A stretch of 6,103 nt of DNA. Origin: Alphaproteobacteria bacterium (GTDB lineage Bacteria > Pseudomonadota > Alphaproteobacteria > Sphingomonadales > SMXR01). A model generated the notes under the pieces. It made no database searches and was not told the origin of the DNA. It was given only the letters and a program-made list of their open reading frames with translations. The stretch is taken from positions 1-6,103 of the forward strand of contig SMXR01000002.1 of the NCBI GenBank assembly GCA_004356215.1. Reading direction: 5' to 3'. This document shows, piece by piece, positions 1-5,606 of this stretch. Positions within the stretch are counted from its first letter, which is position 1; each line of letters starts with the position of its first letter. Position numbers and translations under genes: made by a program.

Positions 1-970
1 TGCCCTGGCGCTGGATGCGGTTCTGGGCACCGCCATGGAACCCCGCATGCCGGGCACGGTGCTGACTTATCTCTATCGCCTGGCCGGCGGCCTGAAAAGC
101 ACTCCGACCTTGCCAATGGGTGGTATGGGCAGTGTCACTGCAGCGCTGGCGGATGCGGCAACCAGTTTTGGGGCTGAGATCAGGACTGCGGCACCGGTCG
201 AGCGCGTGTTGCTGGAAGGTGGACGTGCTGTTGGCATAGTATTGGCGGGCGGCAAAGAACTTCGCGCGCCATCAGTGATCTCGAATGCAGACCCCAAAAC
301 CACATTCCTGAAGCTGGTGGGGGCGCGCAACCTGGAAGCCGGGTTAGCGCATCGCATTGGCAATCTGCGCGCCTCTGGACGGGCTGCCAAGCTGCATATG
401 GTGCTGAACAGCCTGCCCGATTTTACAGGTCTGCGGCAGGATGCGCTGGGTAATCGGCTGGTTATCGCACCGTCCCGTAAATATCTCGAGCGTGCTTTCA
501 ATCACTCTAAATATGGCGAGTTTTCGGACGCGCCGGCGATAGAAATCACACTTCCCAGTATCGCCGACCCATCGTTGGCACCGGCCGGGAAGCATGTATT
601 GTCGGCCATCGTGCAATATGCACCGTACGACCTGAAGGGTGGCTGGGATGCTCAAAGGGATGCTTTTGTCGAGCGCCTTGTCGACGTCATTTCGGCGTAT
701 GCTCCGGACTTCAGGGACAAGATGACTGCCGTTGAATGCCTGACCCCGGTGGATATTGAACGCGAATTCGGCATGACCGGGGGTCACTGGCATCATGGGG
801 AATTGGCCCTGGACCAGATGTTCATGATGCGGCCCACTTACGGCACCGCGCAGTACCGCACGCCGATCAATGGACTTTATCTGTGCGGTGCTGGCGCCCA
901 TCCGGGGGGTGGCGTCATGGGAGCTGCCGGTCATAACGCGGCGCACGCCATTATCGCGGGAGACAGGTGA
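1..970 (+). CDS. PYROXD2-like / phytoene-dehydrogenase-like FAD oxidoreductase, C-terminal part (5' end outside window)
   Basis: The reading frame is already open at base 2 and runs 322 codons to TGA at 968-970, so the N-terminal FAD-binding part lies upstream of the window. The visible part has the GGMGSV segment (about visible residues 40-45). It is followed by a region that resembles the middle of the phytoene desaturase/PYROXD2 family, and it ends in the family's C-terminal FAD signature, GLYLCGAGAHPGGGVMGAAG, at about visible residues 291-310. That signature and the preceding TGGHWHHGELALDQMF stretch fit the PYROXD2-type subgroup better than true carotenoid desaturases, and no carotenoid genes are nearby. 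Family members are usually a little over 500 residues, so roughly 200 are missing. The substrate is unknown. The stop overlaps the start of the GcvT-like gene by one base, which indicates translational coupling in one operon. The ATG at base 35 is internal, because clear family sequence precedes it in frame. Family confidence is high; physiological role is unknown. Confidence 0.9.
   Translation, partial: ALALDAVLGTAMEPRMPGTVLTYLYRLAGGLKSTPTLPMGGMGSVTAALADAATSFGAEIRTAAPVERVLLEGGRAVGIVLAGGKELRAPSVISNADPKTTFLKLVGARNLEAGLAHRIGNLRASGRAAKLHMVLNSLPDFTGLRQDALGNRLVIAPSRKYLERAFNHSKYGEFSDAPAIEITLPSIADPSLAPAGKHVLSAIVQYAPYDLKGGWDAQRDAFVERLVDVISAYAPDFRDKMTAVECLTPVDIEREFGMTGGHWHHGELALDQMFMMRPTYGTAQYRTPINGLYLCGAGAHPGGGVMGAAGHNAAHAIIAGDR
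958..962 (+). promoter_or_regulatory. Ribosome binding site for the GcvT-like gene
   Basis: GGGAG lies 7 bases before the ATG at 970 and only 4 bases before the in-frame GTG at 967. The spacing favours ATG 970 as the start. The site sits inside the last codons of the preceding oxidoreductase, so translation of the two genes is probably coupled. Confidence 0.65.
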
Positions 971-2169
971 TGCCGGCAAAGTATGACAAGGAGCATTTTC
1001 GCAAACATTCGCTGCCGACGCCCTTCTATCCGCGTTTGGCAGAGCTGTTGCAGGACAGCAGCTGGAAATCCTGGAAGGGATATTTGTCCGCGGGTTATTT
1101 CGAAAATGTCGAAATCGAGTATTTCGCCATCCGCAATGCCTGCTCAGTCATGGACCTGTCGCCGATGTGCAAATACCGCATTAGCGGCCAGGATGCGGAA
1201 GCCTTCCTCAATCGCATGGTCACGCGCGATATGTCAAAACTCAAACCCGGCCGGGTCGGCTATAGCGTTTGGTGCAACGATCAGGGCAAAGTCATCGATG
1301 ACGGGACCGTTTTTCGATTTGATGAGAATACCTACAGATTGTGCGCCTACGAGCGCCAATATGAATGGCTTATGATATCGTCGGCCGGTTTTGACGTGGA
1401 CATCAGCGAGGAGACCGAAGCGGTGGCCGCTCTCAGTGTGCAAGGGCCAACGTCATTCGCGGTTCTGAGTAAGATGGGTTTGTCCGGTATCGAGACCCTG
1501 AAACCCTTTGGCATCATGCATTTCCCCTATCACGGCAGCGAGCTTATGGTATCACGCACCGGCTTTACCGCTGATCTGGGCTATGAGCTGTGGGTCGAAA
1601 GCGCAAAGGCGCTGACCCTCTGGGACGAGCTGTTCGAAGCCGGAAAACATCATGGCATTCGCGCCATCGGCACCGGTGCGCTGGATATCGCCCGCATTGA
1701 AGCCGGATTTATTCAGGCCGCTGATGATTTTACGCCAGCTAATCATACCATTCGCAAGGATCATGACCGCTCGCCCCTCGAGCTCGGCCTCGGTTGGCTG
1801 GTGCATCTGGACAAACCCAATTTCACCGGCCGCAGGGCGCTGATCCGGGAAAAAGATAAGGGCTCAAGATACCGCTTTGTGAAGCTGGATATCGACGGCA
1901 ACAAACCCGCCCATGCCAGCTATATTTTCCATGGCCACAAAAAAAAGGCGGGGGTTGTGACGTCCGCCGTGTGGTCACCAACTTGCAAAAAGAATATCGC
2001 CTTTGCATCGCTGGAAGTGGCGAGAGATCATCCCCTGGATGACCTCTGGGCAGAGGTCTATTACCAACGCGAGCTACAATGGAGCCGCGCCTGGCAACGA
2101 TGCCGCGTTCACGACGCCCCCTTCTGGAACCCGCCGCGCCGCCGCGCCACGCCTCCTGGTTTATTCTAA
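970..2169 (+). CDS. Aminomethyltransferase-family (GcvT-like) folate-binding protein
   Basis: The protein is 399 residues from ATG 970; GTG at 967 is an alternative start adding one residue. It matches the glycine-cleavage T-protein fold in order: an N-terminal stretch of about 45 residues before the core; VEIEYFAIRNACSVMDLS (48-64); GQDAEAFLNRMVTRD (73-87); GKVIDDGTVFR (106-116), where T-proteins carry their conserved Asp loop; SVQGP (156-160); SRTGFTADLGYEL (195-207); ALDIARIEAG (237-246). The C-terminal barrel domain includes VTSAVWSPTCKKNIAFA (330-346) and ends PPRRRATPP. Such proteins bind tetrahydrofolate and take a one-carbon unit from an aminomethyl or N-methyl donor; relatives include GcvT and the DMSP demethylase DmdA. 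No gcvH or gcvP is present and the neighbours are flavin oxidoreductases and an aminotransferase, so a role in demethylating a substrate seems likelier than the glycine cleavage system. That is inference. It is probably cytoplasmic and co-transcribed with the upstream oxidoreductase. The unusual Arg/Trp-rich C-terminus stays in the family pattern, so I see no frameshift. Confidence 0.88.
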   Translation: MPAKYDKEHFRKHSLPTPFYPRLAELLQDSSWKSWKGYLSAGYFENVEIEYFAIRNACSVMDLSPMCKYRISGQDAEAFLNRMVTRDMSKLKPGRVGYSVWCNDQGKVIDDGTVFRFDENTYRLCAYERQYEWLMISSAGFDVDISEETEAVAALSVQGPTSFAVLSKMGLSGIETLKPFGIMHFPYHGSELMVSRTGFTADLGYELWVESAKALTLWDELFEAGKHHGIRAIGTGALDIARIEAGFIQAADDFTPANHTIRKDHDRSPLELGLGWLVHLDKPNFTGRRALIREKDKGSRYRFVKLDIDGNKPAHASYIFHGHKKKAGVVTSAVWSPTCKKNIAFASLEVARDHPLDDLWAEVYYQRELQWSRAWQRCRVHDAPFWNPPRRRATPPGLF

Positions 2170-2170
2170 A

Positions 2171-2196
2171 GGAAAAAGAAAAGGCCTGATCAACCT
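2171..2196 (-). terminator. Weak candidate intrinsic terminator of the SpdH-like gene
   Basis: Read on the - strand, the end of the SpdH-like gene can form a 5-pair stem, AGGTT / GGCCT around a GATCA loop, with two G-U pairs. It is followed directly by TTTCTTTTTCC. The stem covers the TGA stop. The stem is weak and the T tract is interrupted, so this is only a candidate. No comparable + strand terminator is visible after the GcvT-like gene. Confidence 0.25.
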
Positions 2197-4085
2197 AGAG
2201 CAACCTGCTCATCCACGGCCCGGGCTGCGGCATCAATGGCTCCATCCACATAGGCGTAGGCAGAGGCATCAGAGTTTGCGATTGAAATTCTGCCTATTTG
2301 CGCGCGCCCCGCAATATGGGGCCCGCGCTCAGGATTCCAATCAATGGGATCAAATAATTCATTATATTCGTAGGCGTAGCCATGGGGCCAACGGTTTACC
2401 GTAATAGCAGCAATATCCCGCTCGGCATCAAAACCCCCGCCTGCAAGCGCACCGCTCATTTGCTGAAAAACATCTTCCTCGAAATCTGCAAAACTGAGTT
2501 GGTATAATTTTTGACTTCCCAAAACAAATTGTTCGCGACCCGTAAGGCCCTGGCCTGGCACATTTGGAACGTAGGTTCCATGGACCACAATCGGCTTATC
2601 CGGGCCGCTCGAAAAATGGTAATTCCCCACGCTGACCGGGAAGTCCAGGCGCATGGAAGACATCATGTTGGCCTTAGGAATATAAATTCTATTAAAGCCC
2701 AACTCAACGAAAGCCCGCCAGTTCCTGAGTGCAATATTTATATAAACTAGAGGGGTCCTGGTGGCGTATTCGATGGCCTCAACTTGTTTTTCAGGCACTT
2801 CGGGGCAAATATAGGGAATCATCCGGTTGTTACAGGCAAGAATGATATGTTTCCCACGCACCCTGCTGGCAGCCCCATTCTGGACATAAGTAACATTAAC
2901 CGTCTTGCCATTTTTGCCGTGGCGAACTTCCACAGCGGTACTGTTAAGGCGAATGCGGACCGGAGAATTCTGGTTGTCCAAATTACCGTATTCAACCCGG
3001 GAAGTGACCAGTTCTTCCATGGTCTTTCCTGGCAAAGCGGCTGGAACTAAACCACGAACCAAGGCGCGGGCAACCCCGGCATTACCGTCAGGAAAATGAA
3101 AAATGTATGGCTCTTCATTTTCATCCCATCCCAGCTGCCGATAGGTCAAACCCAAACCAGAGGTTCCGGGCATTTCAAGCCGGGCCCCTTCCAAGGCAGA
3201 AAGGGCATCCCACCCAAGGCCCCAGTATCCTATGAACTTATCTCTCAAGATATCTGTTCCTTCACGGGGAATCCCGGCATATTTCTCAAGAAAATCGATA
3301 TAGCTAATGCTGCGCAGGGTCTCGACCCTTTTTCCGTCCGGGACATCTGCCAGGAAATCGGTGTCGCTTTCCACCAGACGAATAAGGGCTTTGCGGGTAG
3401 CCGGTTTAACCGGGAAGGCCCTGAAAATTTCTTCCGCTGGTTTTTCACTTTTTTCGTAATAGAAATTTTGGAAAGGGTCCGGGACCAGCCGATCAAGGCC
3501 ATAGGATTCCTTTTTGAAAAAAATTCCGGCCTCAAGGTTCCACCGATCATAAAAACCTTGATTAAAATAAGAATAAAACCGCCGGATATCGATCGAGAGG
3601 TCTTTCAAAAGCTGCCTTGCGACAAGGGAATAGTTTTTAGGTTCCTCAAGGGCCTGGCTGCCGCCATAGCCAATTAGCTTATGGCCATCGACATTAAACT
3701 CATTTCGCTTGGCGTGACCGCCAAAGTCATCGTGGTTTTCGAGTATGAGTATCCTGGCGTTTGGCCCGGCCTGGGCCCGGTACAGCCAGGCTGCGGAAAG
3801 CCCTGAAATTCCGCCCCCCACAACAATTAAGTCGTAGGTATCATCGGTCTGGGCTGAGGGCCTGGGCCACTCAAGACCCTCCCTGGCAACGCCGTGGGCA
3901 ACTTCAAACGAACCAACGTGATCGCCCCTCAGGCCCGTAAGCTTAGGGGGATAATAATCTCCCAAAGAGATTTTTTGGCCGAATTTGGCGGCCACCTCAA
4001 AGGGTGATAAAGTGACCCCCGCTGTAATTCCCATGGCAAAACCGCCCATAAAATCACGGCGGGTAATTGTGCGACGAGGAGCCAT
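2190..4085 (-). CDS. Tat-exported FAD oxidoreductase resembling spermidine dehydrogenase (SpdH)
   Basis: The 631-residue protein starts at ATG 4085-4083. It opens with a twin-arginine signal: TRRDFM at 8-13, then a hydrophobic stretch from 14 to about 29. This implies export of the folded flavoprotein to the periplasm. A conserved pre-domain (LTGLRGDHVGSFEVAH, 49-64) precedes an FAD-binding Rossmann motif, VVGGGISGLSAAW (88-100), with the acidic residue E116 at the end of the second strand. FGGHAKRNEF follows at 121-130. The C-terminal end (SDASAYAYVDGAIDAAARAV) fits the second FAD contact of amine-oxidase-type flavoproteins. Length and order resemble bacterial spermidine dehydrogenase, about 620 residues, which cleaves spermidine to 1,3-diaminopropane and 4-aminobutyraldehyde. 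Substrate identity here is inferred and many homologues are uncharacterised. An adjacent divergent omega-aminotransferase supports amine catabolism. The gene is convergent with the GcvT-like gene. Hand counts on eight of its 60-base lines give about 47% G+C, against about 57% on four lines of the two genes to its left. Confidence 0.82.
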   Translation of the reverse strand: MAPRRTITRRDFMGGFAMGITAGVTLSPFEVAAKFGQKISLGDYYPPKLTGLRGDHVGSFEVAHGVAREGLEWPRPSAQTDDTYDLIVVGGGISGLSAAWLYRAQAGPNARILILENHDDFGGHAKRNEFNVDGHKLIGYGGSQALEEPKNYSLVARQLLKDLSIDIRRFYSYFNQGFYDRWNLEAGIFFKKESYGLDRLVPDPFQNFYYEKSEKPAEEIFRAFPVKPATRKALIRLVESDTDFLADVPDGKRVETLRSISYIDFLEKYAGIPREGTDILRDKFIGYWGLGWDALSALEGARLEMPGTSGLGLTYRQLGWDENEEPYIFHFPDGNAGVARALVRGLVPAALPGKTMEELVTSRVEYGNLDNQNSPVRIRLNSTAVEVRHGKNGKTVNVTYVQNGAASRVRGKHIILACNNRMIPYICPEVPEKQVEAIEYATRTPLVYINIALRNWRAFVELGFNRIYIPKANMMSSMRLDFPVSVGNYHFSSGPDKPIVVHGTYVPNVPGQGLTGREQFVLGSQKLYQLSFADFEEDVFQQMSGALAGGGFDAERDIAAITVNRWPHGYAYEYNELFDPIDWNPERGPHIAGRAQIGRISIANSDASAYAYVDGAIDAAARAVDEQVALG

Positions 4086-4092
4086 AATCGAG

Positions 4093-4098
4093 CTTTCC
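4093..4098 (-). promoter_or_regulatory. Ribosome binding site that decides the start of the SpdH-like gene
   Basis: On the - strand GGAAAG lies 7 bases before the ATG at 4085-4083. An in-frame TTG at 4100-4098 would extend the protein by five residues, but it overlaps this Shine-Dalgarno-like site and has no site of its own. ATG 4085 also puts the twin-arginine pair at residues 9-10, normal for a Tat signal. Confidence 0.6.
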
Positions 4099-4121
4099 AA
4101 GGGTAAAAAGATGGGCTAATA

Positions 4122-4131
4122 TGTGATCACA
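4122..4131. promoter_or_regulatory. Palindromic operator candidate TGTGATCACA
   Basis: TGTGATCACA is a perfect 10-base palindrome, and two more symmetric pairs occur after one mismatch on each side (positions 4119-4120 with 4133-4134). The GT...AC core resembles operators of GntR-family regulators, though other dimeric regulators could use it. It lies 1-10 bases downstream of the - strand TATAAT box, across the expected transcription start of the SpdH-like gene. That position would suit a repressor. No regulator gene is in the window. Confidence 0.5.
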
Positions 4132-4132
4132 A

Positions 4133-4138
4133 ATTATA
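4133..4138 (-). promoter_or_regulatory. Candidate -10 box for the SpdH-like gene
   Basis: On the - strand this is a perfect TATAAT, 47 bases upstream of ATG 4085. No good TTGACA-like -35 box lies 16-18 bases further upstream (TATCTT at the 17-base spacing), so the promoter may be weak or need an activator. Confidence 0.4.
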
Positions 4139-4255
4139 TTTATGGGGGAGAGCAAAAGATAGGCCTAATATGAACGCTTGGTACATTCTTTGACCGGGTG
4201 AAAAAATCTTGGCAAGCTCAGGCCACGAAGAACTGTTTAAGCCAATCCGGACAGG

Positions 4256-4261
4256 TATACT
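4256..4261 (+). promoter_or_regulatory. Candidate -10 box for the aminotransferase gene
   Basis: TATACT matches the -10 consensus at five of six positions and lies 18 bases before ATG 4280, implying a very short leader. The base run at the 17-base spacing, CTGTTT at 4233-4238, is a poor -35 match. No clear Shine-Dalgarno site precedes ATG 4280 (only ATAGAAAAA), consistent with a short or weak leader. Confidence 0.3.
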
Positions 4262-4279
4262 TATAGAACAATAGAAAAA

Positions 4280-5596
4280 ATGAAACTTAAAAACGATACT
4301 TTATCGGCCTATTGGATGCCGTTTACCGCGAACCGGGAATTTAAGGCCAATCCGCGCATTTTCGAAAGCGCGGATGGTTTGTATTACCGGACAACCGATG
4401 GCCGTAAGGTGTTTGACGGTTCATCGGGGCTTTGGTGCTGCGCCTTGGGGCACAGCCATCCCAAAGTGGTGGAGGCCATCCGTGAACAGGCCGGCAAGCT
4501 TGATTACGCCTCGCCGTTCCAGTTTGGACATCCGGCGGCGTTTGAGCTGGCAAATATTCTGGCCGACGAAATGCCGGATGACCTGAACCACATTTTTTTC
4601 ACCAATTCCGGGTCGGAATCGGTGGACACCGCCCTCAAGATTGCGAGCGCATATCATCGCCTTCGCGGTGACGGTGCCCGCACGCGCATGATTGGCCGTG
4701 TGAACGCCTATCACGGGGTCGGGTATGGGGGTATTTCGGTGGGCGGCATGGTCAACAACCGGAAATTTTTTGGCACCCTTCTGGCGGGGGTAGATCATTT
4801 GCCATTTCCCTATGATCCTGGGACCATGGCGTTTTCCCGGGGCGAGCCGGAACCGTGTAATGCTTATGCCGACGAGCTTGAAAACATTATCGCCCTCCAT
4901 GACCCCAGCACCATCTCTGCGGTGATTGTTGAGCCGGTTTTTGGATCGGCGGGTGTCTATGTTCCGCCCAAAGGGTATTTGAAACGTCTGCGCGAAATTA
5001 CGGAAAAACACGGCATTCTACTGATATTCGATGAGGTCATTACCGCATTTGGGCGCCTCGGGTATGCCACAGCCGCCGAACGGTTCGGTGTGACGCCCGA
5101 TATAATCACCACCGCCAAAGCCATAAACAGCGGCACAGTTCCCATGGGGGCGGTAGCTGTCCGCAAGGGTATCTACGAAACATTTCTTGACGAGACCAAA
5201 TCAGGCATTGAGCTGTTCCATGGCTACACCTATTCAGCCCACCCCTTGGCGGTTGCGGCCGCGATCGCCGTACAGAAGATTTACAAGGAAGAGGGGATTT
5301 ATGAAAGTGTGCGTAAAATTGAAGGGTATTACGCAGACATGGCCCATGCGCTTGGTGAGGAAGATGTTATCACAGATGTGCGCAATATTGGCCTGATGTG
5401 CGGCTTTACCTTCGCGCAAAAAGACGGGGTGTCAATGTCGCGTTCGGGGGCAATTTTTCTGCAAGCCTTTGAAAACGGCCTGAAAATTCGGGTTTCCGGC
5501 GACCAGGTGGCGATCGCGCCGCCATTGACTGTCAAAAAAAATGACATTGACAAAATCGGTGACCTGATGCGCCAGACGATTAAGGATGTTGGCTAA
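4280..5596 (+). CDS. Class III PLP aminotransferase, omega-amino acid:pyruvate type
   Basis: This complete 438-residue protein has a length normal for fold-type I class III aminotransferases. It follows the omega-amino acid (beta-alanine):pyruvate aminotransferase pattern from end to end: YWMPFTANREF (11-21), SGLWCCALGHSHP (49-61), DYASPFQFGHP (75-85), FFTNSGSES (106-114, phosphate binding), AYHGVGYGG (143-151), VEPVFGSAGV (217-226), IFDEVITAFGR (249-259) with D251 contacting the PLP pyridine, TTAKAINSG (277-285) with K280 as the Schiff-base lysine, HGYTYSAHP (314-322), and RVSGD (404-408) with R404 at the substrate-carboxylate arginine position. All catalytic residues I can place are present. 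It transfers the terminal amino group of an omega-amino acid or amine to pyruvate or a related keto acid in the cytoplasm. Beta-alanine, 4-aminobutyrate or a diamine are possible substrates and cannot be told apart here. It is divergent from the SpdH-like gene and 10 bases upstream of the next oxidoreductase, likely in the same operon. Confidence 0.92.
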   Translation: MKLKNDTLSAYWMPFTANREFKANPRIFESADGLYYRTTDGRKVFDGSSGLWCCALGHSHPKVVEAIREQAGKLDYASPFQFGHPAAFELANILADEMPDDLNHIFFTNSGSESVDTALKIASAYHRLRGDGARTRMIGRVNAYHGVGYGGISVGGMVNNRKFFGTLLAGVDHLPFPYDPGTMAFSRGEPEPCNAYADELENIIALHDPSTISAVIVEPVFGSAGVYVPPKGYLKRLREITEKHGILLIFDEVITAFGRLGYATAAERFGVTPDIITTAKAINSGTVPMGAVAVRKGIYETFLDETKSGIELFHGYTYSAHPLAVAAAIAVQKIYKEEGIYESVRKIEGYYADMAHALGEEDVITDVRNIGLMCGFTFAQKDGVSMSRSGAIFLQAFENGLKIRVSGDQVAIAPPLTVKKNDIDKIGDLMRQTIKDVG

Positions 5597-5606
5597 ATGG
5601 ATTTGA

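Larger units (their letters stand above)
4114..4172. repeat. Near-identical 10-base direct repeat pair (GGCTAATATG / GCCTAATATG)
   Basis: GGCTAATATG at 4114-4123 recurs as GCCTAATATG at 4163-4172, with one mismatch. The copies are 49 bases apart start to start. The first copy runs into the palindrome at 4122-4131, so the pair could be half-sites for one regulator. Chance occurrence in A/T-rich DNA is also possible. Confidence 0.3.
4086..4279. promoter_or_regulatory. Divergent control region between the SpdH-like gene and the aminotransferase
   Basis: This 194-base A/T-rich stretch separates two divergently transcribed genes, so it must carry both promoters. It contains a TATAAT box and a perfect palindrome on the SpdH side, a TATACT box on the aminotransferase side, and a near-identical 10-base direct repeat. 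I see no ORF, riboswitch-like fold or terminator in it. Confidence 0.75.

Noticed and set aside
1..970. Carotenoid biosynthesis role for the phytoene-dehydrogenase-like genes
   Set aside because: The C-terminal signature fits the PYROXD2-type subgroup, and no crtB, crtE or similar gene is nearby. The neighbours point to amine metabolism.
344..979. A 211-codon open frame on the - strand across the first oxidoreductase gene
   Set aside because: It lies antisense to a gene with clear family motifs, its translation resembles no family I know, and it has no separate promoter or ribosome site that I can see.
2198..2210. Inverted repeat GAGCA-ACC-TGCTC at the end of the SpdH-like gene as a terminator stem
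   Set aside because: It lies inside the coding sequence and is separated from the T-rich stretch by more than ten bases, so it does not make a standard intrinsic terminator.
3096..3677. A 193-codon open frame on the + strand inside the SpdH-like gene
   Set aside because: It is a shadow of the SpdH-like coding frame on the other strand. The - strand protein has continuous family similarity through this stretch and the + strand one has none.
4098..4100. TTG start for the SpdH-like gene, giving 636 residues
   Set aside because: It overlaps the likely ribosome binding site GGAAAG and adds five residues ahead of an otherwise normal Tat signal. ATG 4085 is better supported.
4190..4195. TTGACC as a -35 box for the aminotransferase gene
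   Set aside because: The base runs 16-17 bases downstream (GCAAGC, CAAGCT) are not -10-like, so no convincing promoter can be built from it.
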